Part shown: piece after piece, positions 28,247 to 38,005 of the stretch
How positions within the stretch are numbered: the first letter of the stretch is position 1
Layout: the number at the start of each line of letters is the position of its first letter
Assembly (NCBI GenBank): GCA_011959285.1
Contig: BLLW01000001.1
Coordinates: 1 to 64,000 of the forward strand
Direction: 5' to 3'
From: Lachnospiraceae bacterium
GTDB lineage: Bacteria; Bacillota; Clostridia; Lachnospirales; Lachnospiraceae
DNA length: 64,000 bases
Position numbers and translations under genes: made by a program
Notes under the pieces: generated by a model
What the model was told of the DNA's origin: nothing
Database searches by the model: none
Seen by the model: the letters and a program-made list of their open reading frames with translations, nothing else

Positions 28247-29452
28247 ATGAAAATATTGATTGTAAACAAATTTTTATATCCGAATGGAGGTTCTGAGACC
28301 TATATTTTCCGCCTAGGTGAGCAGCTTCAGAAGATGGGACATGAGGTTCAATTCTTTGGGATGGAGCATGAAGGAAGGATTGTAGGGAACAGGGTGGAAA
28401 GCTATACTTCCGACATGGATTTTCATACAGGAAGGTTTGCCAGAATCTTATATCCATTTAAGATTATCTATTCCAGGGAAGCCAGACGCAAGATCAGAAA
28501 GGTTTTAGAGGATTTTGGACCGGATGCGGTTCATCTGAACAACTTTAATTTTCAGCTGACGCCGTCCATTCTGTATGAGATTGACAAGTACCGCCGGAAG
28601 ACTGCAGGCAAGGTGAAAATCGTCTTTACAGCCCATGACAGTCAGCTTGTCTGTCCCAATCATTTGATGCAGCAGTATATCAGCAAAGAGCGCTGCACAA
28701 AGTGCGTCGGGGGGAGCCCATGGAACTGCGCCAAGTATAAATGTATCCATGGTTCCTTTGCCAAAAGTCTGCTGGGAAGCGTAGAAGCCTTTCTGTATAG
28801 AAACCTGGGGACCTACAGGCTGATCGATACGGCAATCTGTCCAAGCGCCTTCTTGAAAGAAAAGCTGGATACCTGTCGGGAACTGAAAGGAAAAACGGTA
28901 GTGATGCATAATTTTATCGAGCCGTTTAAGGAAGGCGAAGGGACGAAAAAGGAAATAGAACCCTATGTTCTCTACTTTGGGCGGTACTCGAAAGAGAAGG
29001 GGATAGAGACGCTGCTTAAGGTATGTAAAAAGCTGTCCGCCATTCCTTTTGTCTTTGCGGGCAACGGTCCGTATGAGGAACAGGTGAATGTGGCGATGAA
29101 TATTACCAATAAGGGATTTACTACCGGCAAAGAACTGAAGGAATTGATCCACAATGCCAGATTTTCTATCTTTCCTTCAGAATGTAATGAAAACTGCCCT
29201 TTTGCGGTCATGGAATCGCTTGCCTACAAAACGCCCGTGATTGGCGCGAAGATTGGCGGTGTGCCGGAGCTCATTAAGGACTCTGTTACAGGATATTTGT
29301 TTGAAAGCGGTAATGAGGAACAACTGTGCCAGAGAATCGAATTTCTCTGGAATCATCCGGAAGAAGTGGAAAGACTGACGAAAGAGTGTACAAACATTGT
29401 ATTTGATTCTGTAGAGAGCTATTGTGATAAACTTATTTCCTATTATCAATAA
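28247..29452 (+). CDS. GT4 family glycosyltransferase
   Basis: A 401-residue GT-B enzyme: ILIVNKFLYPNGGSETYIFR, HLNNFNFQLTPSIL, then a cysteine-rich stretch CTKCVGGSPWNCAKYKC (about 144-160) found in some capsule GT4 enzymes, YFGRYSKEKGIETLL and FPSECNENCPFAVMESLAY. The CxxC...CxxxxC cluster could bind a metal. The next gene is a radical SAM protein 35 bases downstream. Sugar unknown. Confidence 0.9.
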   Translation: MKILIVNKFLYPNGGSETYIFRLGEQLQKMGHEVQFFGMEHEGRIVGNRVESYTSDMDFHTGRFARILYPFKIIYSREARRKIRKVLEDFGPDAVHLNNFNFQLTPSILYEIDKYRRKTAGKVKIVFTAHDSQLVCPNHLMQQYISKERCTKCVGGSPWNCAKYKCIHGSFAKSLLGSVEAFLYRNLGTYRLIDTAICPSAFLKEKLDTCRELKGKTVVMHNFIEPFKEGEGTKKEIEPYVLYFGRYSKEKGIETLLKVCKKLSAIPFVFAGNGPYEEQVNVAMNITNKGFTTGKELKELIHNARFSIFPSECNENCPFAVMESLAYKTPVIGAKIGGVPELIKDSVTGYLFESGNEEQLCQRIEFLWNHPEEVERLTKECTNIVFDSVESYCDKLISYYQ

Positions 29453-29487
29453 GAGTATAGAAGGAAGCCAAAGGAAGGTGTGTGTTT

Positions 29488-30501
29488 ATGGCAAAAAGAA
29501 CGTTATATGGAACGGTAATCGTAACTTACAGGTGTAATGCCAGATGCAACATGTGTGATTGCTTTAAGGATCCAAGTAAACCAAGCGAAGAGATCACATT
29601 AGAGGAGATCAAAAAACTGCCTGAGATGGCATTTACCAATATCACAGGCGGAGAACCGTTTGTGAGACGGGACATTCCCGATATCGTGAGGGAACTGTAT
29701 AAGAAATCGGACAGAATCGTTATTTCCACCAATGGATATTTTACAGACAGGATTATTGCGCTGTGCAGACAGTTTCCCAAGGTGGGGATCCGTATCAGCA
29801 TCGAAGGGCTGCAGGAAACCAATGATAAGATAAGGGGAATACCGGACGGGTTCAACAGAGGGTATCAGACGCTCAAGACCTTGGTGGAGATGGGACACCC
29901 GGATGTAGGATTTGGCATGACCGTGCAGGATATGAACTGCGAGGACCTGGTGCCGCTGTATAACATTGCCAATGATATGAACATGGAATTTGCAACGGCA
30001 ACCCTTCACAATTCTTTCTATTTCAGAAAAACAGATAATAAGATTGATGATAAACTTAAGGTTGCTCAGAACTTTGAAAAACTGATCAATGAATTGTTAA
30101 AGAGTAAATCGCCAAAAAAATGGTTCAGGGCTTATTTCAATCATGGACTGATCAATTATATTTATGGAAACAAAAGGCTCCTGCCCTGTGATATGTCGAA
30201 AAATGCATTTTTCATAGATCCTTTCTGTGATGTCATACCCTGCAATGGCATGGCAGAGAAAGCAGTCATGGGAAACCTGCGCAGGCAGAGCTGGGACGAG
30301 CTGTGGAATTCCAGCAAGGCGCAGGAAGTCAGGGAGTGCACACGCAAATGTGACAGGAATTGCTGGATGATTGGAAGCGCTTCACCCGCCATGCATAAAT
30401 ATATCTGGGTGCCCGGCTGGTGGGTGGTAAAGCATAAGTTCTTAAAGGGCGGGAAGTATTCTCTGAAGGAAAATAAGTTTATCAAGGAATCAGACAAATG
30501 A
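29488..30501 (+). CDS. Radical SAM/SPASM-like protein in the glycan locus
   Basis: A 337-residue radical SAM enzyme. Cys16, Cys20 and Cys23 (YRCNARCNMC) bind the [4Fe-4S] cluster; NITGGEPFVRRD is the SAM-binding GGE block. A C-terminal cysteine set (LLPCDMS, DVIPCNGMAEK, CTRKCDRNCW) fits a SPASM or twitch domain holding an auxiliary cluster. Such enzymes modify peptides, sugars or lipids; the substrate is not evident and no small peptide gene is adjacent. A GTG at 29482 is in frame, but ATG 29488 has AGGAAGG nine bases upstream. The stop overlaps the next GT4 start (ATGA). Confidence 0.88.
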   Translation: MAKRTLYGTVIVTYRCNARCNMCDCFKDPSKPSEEITLEEIKKLPEMAFTNITGGEPFVRRDIPDIVRELYKKSDRIVISTNGYFTDRIIALCRQFPKVGIRISIEGLQETNDKIRGIPDGFNRGYQTLKTLVEMGHPDVGFGMTVQDMNCEDLVPLYNIANDMNMEFATATLHNSFYFRKTDNKIDDKLKVAQNFEKLINELLKSKSPKKWFRAYFNHGLINYIYGNKRLLPCDMSKNAFFIDPFCDVIPCNGMAEKAVMGNLRRQSWDELWNSSKAQEVRECTRKCDRNCWMIGSASPAMHKYIWVPGWWVVKHKFLKGGKYSLKENKFIKESDK

Positions 30502-31544
30502 AAATATTATTTACAGTCGCAAGTATGGCAGGCGGCGGAGCGGAAAGAGTCATTTCCATACTTGCAAGCCATCTGATGAAAGACGGTCACCAGGTAATGA
30601 TTGTCATGACCGCAGGAGAGCGGGTGGACTATCAGCTGGACCCGAAGATTCAGGTGATTTCCATCGGCGGAACTTCCGGCGGAAAGCTGGGGAAGCGCTT
30701 AAAACGAATACAGAAACTGCGTGCACTTTTTTGTCAGAATAAGGATGGCGTAATCGTATCCTTTGGGCTTGGCAGTAATTTCTACACGGCTATAGCACAT
30801 CTGGGATTAAAAAACCGGCTTGTGATTTCAGAACGAAATGACCCGGCGGCGTGCCCACATCCTTATTTTAGAAACAAAGTGTTCGGCTGTGCTGACCGGC
30901 TCGTATTTCAGACCAAGGACGCCTTAGAATGCTTTCCAAAGAGATTAAGGGAGAAGGGATGTGTGATTCCCAACCCGATTTCAGGGACAATCATTCCGCC
31001 TTACGAGGGAGCAAGAAAGAAAACGATTGTGGCGGTGGGGAGATTAGAGCCGCAGAAGAATTATCCCCTTCTGCTTAAGGCGTTTGCCGTTTTTCATAAG
31101 AAATATCCTGCGTATACGCTTCACATATACGGCAGGGGAGAACTGCTTACAGGATTAGAGAATCTCTCCCGAGAGCTTGGCATAGCAAGGGCGGTAAGGT
31201 TTGAAGGATATGCCCCGGATGTACATGAAAAAATTAAAGATGCCGGCATGTATGTGCTTCCCTCGGATTATGAGGGAATTTCCAATGCATTGCTGGAAGC
31301 AATGGCATTAGGGCTGCCGGCGGTGGCGACGGATTGCCCCATTGGGGGATCGAAACTGTGCATCACCCATGAGGAAAACGGTCTGTTGGTTCCGGTGGGG
31401 GACGCAGAAAAAATGGAAGAAGCCATGAGCAGGCTGGCGTCCTGCGAAGAACTGGCGGACCGGCTTGGCAAAGAGGCGGTAAAAGTGCGCCAGCGGTTTT
31501 CAGAGGAAACGGTTATGGCAGAATGGAACAAGGTATTATCATGA
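30498..31544 (+). CDS. GT4 family glycosyltransferase
   Basis: A 348-residue GT-B enzyme: FTVASMAGGGAERVISILAS, SERNDPAACPHP, IPNPISG, VAVGRLEPQKNYPLLLKAF, and LPSDYEGISNALLEAMALG with the EX7E site. It resembles capsule GT4 enzymes that use UDP-hexoses or UDP-HexNAc. It overlaps the radical SAM gene and the next GT4 gene by ATGA on each side, so the three are translationally coupled. Confidence 0.92.
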   Translation: MKILFTVASMAGGGAERVISILASHLMKDGHQVMIVMTAGERVDYQLDPKIQVISIGGTSGGKLGKRLKRIQKLRALFCQNKDGVIVSFGLGSNFYTAIAHLGLKNRLVISERNDPAACPHPYFRNKVFGCADRLVFQTKDALECFPKRLREKGCVIPNPISGTIIPPYEGARKKTIVAVGRLEPQKNYPLLLKAFAVFHKKYPAYTLHIYGRGELLTGLENLSRELGIARAVRFEGYAPDVHEKIKDAGMYVLPSDYEGISNALLEAMALGLPAVATDCPIGGSKLCITHEENGLLVPVGDAEKMEEAMSRLASCEELADRLGKEAVKVRQRFSEETVMAEWNKVLS

Positions 31545-32674
31545 AATTTTTATATGTGGCGCCGAGGTATCACACGAACCAGATACCGATTATGGAAGGA
31601 TTAAAGGGGCAGGGGCATCAGGTTTCCTTTTTCAGCCATTATGCTGGGAAAATAGAAGATTATTCCTGCCTTACGCCGGAAATTATAGGATATTCCCCCT
31701 TATTTCTCTTAGTCAACAAGTTATATGTGCATATTTTTCATAAAAAAAATGCGTTGGCAGGGGATTGGAAATTGCGCTTCGGCTTTCCTCCCATTATCAA
31801 AATGTATCGAAGAATAAAGAAGGAGCATCCCGATGTGGTAATCATCAGGGAGCGTTCCATCTATTCTGTCATTACCTATCTGATCTGCAGGGTGCTCCGG
31901 CTGCAGACGATTTTGTATAATCAAAGTCCTGTCTATGAAAATGTGAAAAGAGACACGGCACACCGGATCATCAAAAAATTGACTCCCAAGGTGCGTATGA
32001 CGCCGGTCATGGGAACGCCCGGGGAGGGAAAAGAAAAGGAGCCGTACGTTTTTTTTGTGCCCTTTGTCATGGAGCCTGCATGCGGACCAGAAGAAAAGAG
32101 GTACTGTCCGGATGGAACGGTGCGCATTTTTACGGTGGGCAAATATGAAAAGCGTAAAAATCTGTTGATGATAGCCAGGGTTGTCAAACAACTACGTATG
32201 GTGTACAATATTCATTTAACGATAACTGGGGAATGTACCAGCAAGGCACAGCAAAATTACTATGATATGATACAGAAATATATACAGGAAAATAATCTGG
32301 AAGACTGGATTACGCTGCGCCGGAACTTAAGCCGGAAAGAAATGGATCAGGCTTATCAAGAGACGGATTTGTTCGTGCTTCCCAGCACCATGGAACCTGC
32401 AAGTATTTCCCAGCTGGAAGCAATGGCTTTTTCCATACCGGTTATCTGCAGTGACAGCAATGGTTCCGCCTGCTATGTGGAGAATGGGCACAATGGGTAT
32501 TTGTTTAAAGATAATGAGGAAGAAAGCCTCAAGGAAGCAATGGAAAAAATCCTAAAGGATACGGAGCTTCTGATGAAAATGGGCAGAAATGGTTATAAAG
32601 ACGTAAAAGAAAAATATCAGTTTGAAAATTATTATGAGGGAATCTGTAAATGTATTTGCTGCCAGGAAGAGTAA
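31541..32674 (+). CDS. GT4 family glycosyltransferase
   Basis: A 377-residue GT-B enzyme: MKFLYVAPRYHTNQIPIMEG, VVIIRERSIYSV, FTVGKYEKRKNLLMIARV, and LPSTMEPASISQLEAMAFSI with the acidic pair. ATG 31523 also opens the frame, but ATG 31541 has AAGG at seven bases and forms an ATGA overlap with the previous stop. Sugar unknown. Confidence 0.88.
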   Translation: MKFLYVAPRYHTNQIPIMEGLKGQGHQVSFFSHYAGKIEDYSCLTPEIIGYSPLFLLVNKLYVHIFHKKNALAGDWKLRFGFPPIIKMYRRIKKEHPDVVIIRERSIYSVITYLICRVLRLQTILYNQSPVYENVKRDTAHRIIKKLTPKVRMTPVMGTPGEGKEKEPYVFFVPFVMEPACGPEEKRYCPDGTVRIFTVGKYEKRKNLLMIARVVKQLRMVYNIHLTITGECTSKAQQNYYDMIQKYIQENNLEDWITLRRNLSRKEMDQAYQETDLFVLPSTMEPASISQLEAMAFSIPVICSDSNGSACYVENGHNGYLFKDNEEESLKEAMEKILKDTELLMKMGRNGYKDVKEKYQFENYYEGICKCICCQEE

Positions 32675-32698
32675 GCAGGGAAACAGAGGAAAAGAAAG

Positions 32699-34213
32699 AT
32701 GAGAAAAAAATTGCTTTGCACATTTGACCGTATCGTCAAGTGGTTGGACACCAAAAAAATATCAATTGCTGCAATTGCTGCGTTTATATTTTCTATGCTG
32801 CCAATCTGGTATCTGGCTTTCTATGCGAGACCCTCCGGGGACGATTACGGCTATTCCGCAAACAGCCGCATGGCATGGGTAAATACCCATTCCTTCCTGG
32901 AAGTATTTAAAGCTGGATTGGAGACCACCGAAAGCATGCTTAAAGGATGGAACGGGGATTGGTTTTCGGTATTCATGTTTACGTGGATGCCTGAGGTCTT
33001 TGTGCCTTACAGTTTTTGGATCGTACCGCTGTTCATGACAGCGATTGTGATTCTATCAACACATTATTTTGTGCATGAGGTATTGGTAAACAGGCTGGGA
33101 ATGAAGTGGTATGAAAGTGCGATGGTATCCTCTATTATTTTGATTGCCACATATCAGTTTATTCCGAGCACGGCAATCGGCATGTATTGGTATGTGGGGG
33201 CAATGCATTATATGATGCCTCATGCAGTGGCGATGATGTTATTGGGATTTCTTTCAAAGTTTGACAGAACCGGCAAGTATAGATATGTTGTTTATTCCGC
33301 TGTAGGGGCAGTCATGATTGGCGGAAGCAGTTATTTTTCTATGCTGATGCTGTTCATGGTATATGGGCTGGCTGGGGTAGTCCGTTTCAGGAAAAATAAA
33401 AAAATATTCTGGATGCTCATTCCTTTTGTCTGCGGAAGCATTGCGATGATCATACAGATCATGATGCCTGGAAATGCAGTGCGGTCTGTACGAGGCGGGA
33501 GCGAATACGAACTGAGTTTCTCCCGGATCGTCGAGACGATTATACAGTCGCTGACAGAGGGAATTATCAGGATTGGGGAGTATTTTTCTGAAAAAACTTT
33601 TATCTTTGCTTTATTCCTGGTGCTGGCAGTAGTAATGTGGGAATGCTTAGGCAAAGCGGAACATTTATTTAACGTCAAGTATCCTGCAATTTTTGTATTA
33701 TTTATGTACGGTACCTATGCAGCAATGTTCGCACCAGAATTTTATGCGGCAGTAGAAGTATCACTGGGTCCTGCCACAATGCAATATGCTGCTTTTATAT
33801 TGGCAGCAGCTGCATCTATTATTTACGTGGAAATATGGATGATAAATAAGAAAAGAAAAAAGGATGCTTCCTATGAGATTGATGGGGTACGATACCGCAA
33901 GGTGATTTTGCTTCCGACGATCATTGTGTGCGGATTGATTGTGCTCTTACATTTAGGAACGATTAAAAACAGCGTCTTTTATCGTTCCTGTGAATATGTC
34001 ATGAGCGGACAGGCAGCAGACTTTAAAAATCAAATTGCATCGCAAATGGAAGTCTTATTGGATGACTCCATCAAGGAAGCGTATCTTTGTCCGATTAATG
34101 ACAAACAAGGTCCGTTGATGCATATGCCGGTCACAGAGAACCCTGAAGCATTCACGAATCGAGTGGTGGCACGCTTTTATGGCAAAGATAAGGTGATTAT
34201 GACGAAACAATGA
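32699..34213 (+). CDS. DUF6056-like polytopic membrane protein, GT-C-like
   Basis: A 504-residue protein with about eleven membrane segments. It begins with a helix followed by ARPSGDDYGYSANSRMAW, an acidic loop (GDDY) typical of DUF6056 proteins and placed as in GT-C glycosyltransferases. A short extracytoplasmic tail ends the protein. It may transfer a sugar from a polyprenyl-phosphate carrier outside the membrane. The next gene, the CotH protein, starts within its stop (ATGA). Function is inferred from architecture only. Confidence 0.65.
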   Translation: MRKKLLCTFDRIVKWLDTKKISIAAIAAFIFSMLPIWYLAFYARPSGDDYGYSANSRMAWVNTHSFLEVFKAGLETTESMLKGWNGDWFSVFMFTWMPEVFVPYSFWIVPLFMTAIVILSTHYFVHEVLVNRLGMKWYESAMVSSIILIATYQFIPSTAIGMYWYVGAMHYMMPHAVAMMLLGFLSKFDRTGKYRYVVYSAVGAVMIGGSSYFSMLMLFMVYGLAGVVRFRKNKKIFWMLIPFVCGSIAMIIQIMMPGNAVRSVRGGSEYELSFSRIVETIIQSLTEGIIRIGEYFSEKTFIFALFLVLAVVMWECLGKAEHLFNVKYPAIFVLFMYGTYAAMFAPEFYAAVEVSLGPATMQYAAFILAAAASIIYVEIWMINKKRKKDASYEIDGVRYRKVILLPTIIVCGLIVLLHLGTIKNSVFYRSCEYVMSGQAADFKNQIASQMEVLLDDSIKEAYLCPINDKQGPLMHMPVTENPEAFTNRVVARFYGKDKVIMTKQ

Positions 34214-36387
34214 AGAAATGGAACGTACGATGTATAAGCAGAAAAATCAGAATAGGGTTCGTGCTTGTCTCTGGGTTTCTTCTTTGCACGTTGACAGGCA
34301 TTCTTTGCTATTCGTCTGCGGCAGGCGACGATATTGTAATCAACGAGGTCTGCAGCAATAATTTTTCTTTGATTGCGGATGACGACGGCAATTATTCTGA
34401 TTATGTGGAGTTGTATAATCCGGCGTCTGTGCCGGTTTCGCTGACGGGATTTTCTCTGTCGGACAGCAAAAACGAATTAAACAAATGTCCTCTTGACAGT
34501 ATGGTTATTCCGGCAAGAGGATATGTGCTGATCTGGGTGGACGGAACGGACAGCGGCATGATCGGGCACGCTTCTTTTAAGATTTCCAGCGGCGGCGAGA
34601 CGATTTATTTAAGCAATGACAAGGGGCAGATCATAGATACGGCGGAAGTTCCGGCGCTTGCTTATAATACGGTCTTTGCCAGGGTGGAGGACGGAGGAGA
34701 TACGTGGCGAAGGCAGCTTCCCACAGCAGGCATGGGAAATGGAAAGGCGCATGTACTTCCGGATGTGACCTTGGAAGAACCGGAGTTTTCCGTTAAAAGC
34801 GGTTTTTATGAGGATGTCTTCTTGCTTGAAATGAGTGCAGGCAGGGGACAGATTATTTACTATACATTGGATGGGAGCGAGCCCACCGCAGATTCCCCGC
34901 GGTATGAGGAGCCGCTGCGGATTACGGATGCGAGTCTGAATGAAAATGTCTATTCTGCCCGCACGGATTTAACGGCTGAAATGGAGTATGTGCCTGGGTT
35001 TAAGGTGGATAAGGCAACTGTGGTGCGCGCCATTGCCGCATCGCCGGACGGCAGTGAAGTAAGCAGCATTGCCACGGAAACGTACTTTGTAGGCTTTGAT
35101 GCGAAACCAGATTATGCAGGATATGCTGTTTTGTCCATGGTGACAGACCCGGATTACTTATTTGACGGTGAGAGCGGAATTTATGGAAACGGGAACGCGC
35201 TGAAGGCGTATGATGAGGCAGCAGGGCTTATAGAGGGGGAGGTACCCAGTTCTTACGTGGGGGAAGACGGGGGCATCCGTTATCGATACATGTCAACCAA
35301 TGCCTATCATTCAGGAAAAGAGTGGGAGCGGAGCGCATGCCTTATTTATTTTGACGAAGACCATAAGGAGAGGCTCAAGCAGGAAGCCGGGATCAGGATT
35401 GCCGGCCAGTCTACCCGGAACGCGGCACAGAAGTCCTTTAATGTATACGCCAGGGATATTTACGATGGGAACAAAGTGCTTTTGTATGATTTTTTTGAAG
35501 GAATGGAATATGATTCTGTCAAGATCCGGAACGGAGGAACAGACCATCCGGGAAGCAAGATCTATGATCCGTTCCTGCAGTCGCTGGCAGAGGGCAGGCT
35601 GGTTTCCATACAGGCATCGAAGCCCTGTGTGGTATTCTTAAACGGGGAGTATTGGGGAATTTATAATATTAGAGAGCGTTATAGAGAGGATTATTTTTGC
35701 AGCCACTATGGAATCGACAAGAACAATATCTGGATGATAGACTCCGGTGCAGACAGCATAGGAGGATGGGATGCGTGGAATGATTATAATGATATGATCT
35801 GTTTTATTTCTGAAAATGATATGACGGATCCGGAGAATTATCAAAAGGCAAATGAACTGATCGATATGCAAAGCTTGATCGATTTTTACTGTATACAACT
35901 GTATATAGACAATAATGATGTGAGCTTTGACAAGAATATCGCACTGTGGCGCTCTATACGTGCCGGCGATGGGAAATTTGAGGACGGCAGGTGGCGGTTC
36001 ATGCTTTATGATTTAGATGGAGCGCTGGATGGATTTGACAATGACACTTTTGTGGATTCCGAGTGGTGGAAAGAAGACTTTAGCCTGATGGATGAAGGAC
36101 TCATCAGCAGCCTGCTTGAGAATCAGGATTTTAGAGAGCAGTTTACAGATACGTTTATTGAAATTGCCGATACGGTCTTTGAGTATGAAAGTGTGCATGA
36201 AAGATTGATGCAGTGGAAAGAAAGGTATGAGGCGCAGGTCATAAAAAGCCATCAGAGATTTATCGCATCAGACATAGGAACACAGGAGTATGATTCCTAT
36301 ATACAGCATATAGACGATTTTTTCAGAAAAAGACGTGAATTTATCATACCATGTCTGGAAAAAGAAATGGAAAAGTATTGTGACTAA
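34210..36387 (+). CDS. Secreted CotH kinase family protein with lamin-tail domain
   Basis: A 725-residue exported protein. An N-terminal hydrophobic segment (about 14-36) is a signal peptide or anchor. Then come a lamin-tail-like domain (about 40-150: IVINEVCSNNFSLIADDDGN, DYVELYNP), a chitobiase C-terminal-like domain (about 190-300: IIYYTLDGSEPTADSPRYEE) and a CotH domain (about 310-710: GIRIAGQSTRNAAQKSFNVY, YWGIYNIRERY, WRFMLYDLDGALDGFDND). CotH of Bacillus is a secreted protein kinase of the spore coat; the role here is unknown. It opens a module with a lipoprotein, a VTC protein and a DUF4956 protein, which recurs in other Firmicutes. Confidence 0.9.
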   Translation: MKKWNVRCISRKIRIGFVLVSGFLLCTLTGILCYSSAAGDDIVINEVCSNNFSLIADDDGNYSDYVELYNPASVPVSLTGFSLSDSKNELNKCPLDSMVIPARGYVLIWVDGTDSGMIGHASFKISSGGETIYLSNDKGQIIDTAEVPALAYNTVFARVEDGGDTWRRQLPTAGMGNGKAHVLPDVTLEEPEFSVKSGFYEDVFLLEMSAGRGQIIYYTLDGSEPTADSPRYEEPLRITDASLNENVYSARTDLTAEMEYVPGFKVDKATVVRAIAASPDGSEVSSIATETYFVGFDAKPDYAGYAVLSMVTDPDYLFDGESGIYGNGNALKAYDEAAGLIEGEVPSSYVGEDGGIRYRYMSTNAYHSGKEWERSACLIYFDEDHKERLKQEAGIRIAGQSTRNAAQKSFNVYARDIYDGNKVLLYDFFEGMEYDSVKIRNGGTDHPGSKIYDPFLQSLAEGRLVSIQASKPCVVFLNGEYWGIYNIRERYREDYFCSHYGIDKNNIWMIDSGADSIGGWDAWNDYNDMICFISENDMTDPENYQKANELIDMQSLIDFYCIQLYIDNNDVSFDKNIALWRSIRAGDGKFEDGRWRFMLYDLDGALDGFDNDTFVDSEWWKEDFSLMDEGLISSLLENQDFREQFTDTFIEIADTVFEYESVHERLMQWKERYEAQVIKSHQRFIASDIGTQEYDSYIQHIDDFFRKRREFIIPCLEKEMEKYCD

Positions 36388-36398
36388 GAGAGGATAGG

Positions 36399-37289
36399 AT
36401 GAAGATCAACAAGCTCAGGATTTTGCCCTTACTGTTTCTGAATATGATTCTGCTTTCCGGCTGCGGGAGACTGCTTAATGCCAGTGTTGGGACGCCTGTA
36501 AAGGAGCCGGAGACGGAGAACCTTGGGGAAAGCATATCCTATGAAATTACGGATATAGACAGAAGAACGAAAAGCACCGATGAAACAGAGATTCATTTAG
36601 ACCAATTGGCAGAAGGCAGGCAGGAAGCGGGGCTATATACTTATGAAGCGGGGCGCCTTACGATTTGCAAGGGGGGAGATTATCTTATTTCCGGCAAATC
36701 AGATGATTGCAATCTGGTGATTCAATCTTACGATGATGAGATTGTGCACCTTATCTTTGACGGCGTGGAGCTTCATGCAAAGGAGGGACCGGTACTGTAT
36801 GGCAGGCAGGCGGGAAAAATAATACTCACGTTGAAGGAAAATACAGAAAATGTGATTTATGACAGCCCGGAATATGCCTCTGATGCGGAGGCTTGTATCT
36901 TCAGTAATTGTGACCTTACAATAAACGGAGGCGGCAGACTGAATGTATATGGTTATTATCACGATGCTGTGCGCTCTAAGGACCGTGTCAGGATCATTGG
37001 AACAGATGTATATATCAGGGCGAAGAACAATGGAATCAGGGGCAACGACGGAGTCATTATCGAAGAGAGTAATGTGGAGGCAGAGTGCGAGGGGACAGGC
37101 ATCCGCACAAATAGTGACCAAGGATATGTGATGGTACAGGGAGGGACACTGAAACTGACGGCAGGTGAAAATGCAATTTATGCAGACAGCCATGTCTCTA
37201 TCAAGGACTGCAGGAAGGATTTGTATTCTGTCAGGGAAGAGATACGGTGCAGCGGTGCGGTAGATATAGATGAGGACAGCACAAAATGA
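36399..37289 (+). CDS. Lipoprotein with DUF4353-like carbohydrate-binding repeats
   Basis: A 296-residue lipoprotein with signal peptide and lipobox LLSGC (Cys about 22). The rest looks like a right-handed beta-helix with short repeats (ICKGGDYLISGKSDDCNLVI, LTINGGGRLNVYGYYHDAVR, VRIIGTDVYIRAKNNGIRGN) as in DUF4353 carbohydrate-binding proteins. It is shorter than many members. It overlaps the VTC gene by 4 bases, so both are made together with the CotH protein. It probably binds a glycan or a CotH substrate at the membrane surface. Confidence 0.75.
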   Translation: MKINKLRILPLLFLNMILLSGCGRLLNASVGTPVKEPETENLGESISYEITDIDRRTKSTDETEIHLDQLAEGRQEAGLYTYEAGRLTICKGGDYLISGKSDDCNLVIQSYDDEIVHLIFDGVELHAKEGPVLYGRQAGKIILTLKENTENVIYDSPEYASDAEACIFSNCDLTINGGGRLNVYGYYHDAVRSKDRVRIIGTDVYIRAKNNGIRGNDGVIIEESNVEAECEGTGIRTNSDQGYVMVQGGTLKLTAGENAIYADSHVSIKDCRKDLYSVREEIRCSGAVDIDEDSTK

Positions 37290-38005
37290 CAGAAAAGTAT
37301 ACGGAAGCAAAATACAGGCATGAGTATAAGTATGTATGCGACGCTATGCAGAATGCGGTTCTAAAGACCAGAGCCCGTGCCATCTTAAAAAGAGATGAAC
37401 ATGTGGGCTTTGATGGTTTTTACAGAATCAGGAGTCTGTACTTTGACGATTTGGAAGATAGATGCTATTATGAGAACGAAGGCGGAATTGGGGAGCGGGA
37501 TAAATACCGGATCCGCATTTACAACGGAAATATCAGCCGGATCGCACTGGAGAAAAAGAGCAAGGTCCGGGGAATGACGTTGAAGACCCAGAACCGTATC
37601 AGCGAGGAGCAGTGCAGACAGCTGATGGGGGGAACGGTTCCCCTTGTATCAGAGGATATGACAGACTGTTTAAAGCAGCTCTTGACGGAAATGCGCATGA
37701 AGAATATGCGTCCAAAGGTCATTGTAGAATATGTCCGTTATCCTTTTGTGGAGAGGAATGGAAATGTGCGCATCACCTTTGATGAAGCCATCAGTTCATC
37801 CAATGAAATAGGAAGATTTCTGGAGCAGGCGCTCATTTTAAGACCAGTCATGGAGAGGGGATGTGGCGTCTTAGAGGTGAAATGGGATGAATATCTGCCT
37901 GATTATATAAAAAATGCTTTACAGATGGGCAACCTTTCTTGGAGCAGCTTTTCCAAGTACTATTTATGCAGAAGATACAACGTTTATGGAGGCATCAGAG
38001 TATGA
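37286..38005 (+). CDS. VTC domain protein (polyphosphate polymerase-like)
   Basis: A 239-residue protein with the VTC tunnel-fold pattern: YRHEYKYVCD, RIRSLYFDD, DKYRIRIYNG, ALEKKSKVRGMTLK, PKVIVEYVRYPFV and LEVKWDEYLPDYI. Alternating basic and acidic residues on the strands fit a nucleotide/polyphosphate-binding tunnel. Yeast Vtc4 makes polyphosphate from ATP; bacterial proteins with this domain are often next to DUF4956 and CotH genes, as here. Start and stop overlap both neighbours (ATGA). Activity on polyphosphate is inferred from the family only. Confidence 0.88.
   Translation: MTEKYTEAKYRHEYKYVCDAMQNAVLKTRARAILKRDEHVGFDGFYRIRSLYFDDLEDRCYYENEGGIGERDKYRIRIYNGNISRIALEKKSKVRGMTLKTQNRISEEQCRQLMGGTVPLVSEDMTDCLKQLLTEMRMKNMRPKVIVEYVRYPFVERNGNVRITFDEAISSSNEIGRFLEQALILRPVMERGCGVLEVKWDEYLPDYIKNALQMGNLSWSSFSKYYLCRRYNVYGGIRV

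Noticed and set aside
28505-29152. A 215-codon minus-strand open frame opposite a GT4 gene
   Set aside because: The GT4 gene on the plus strand has all family motifs; the shadow has no ribosome site context or recognisable domain.
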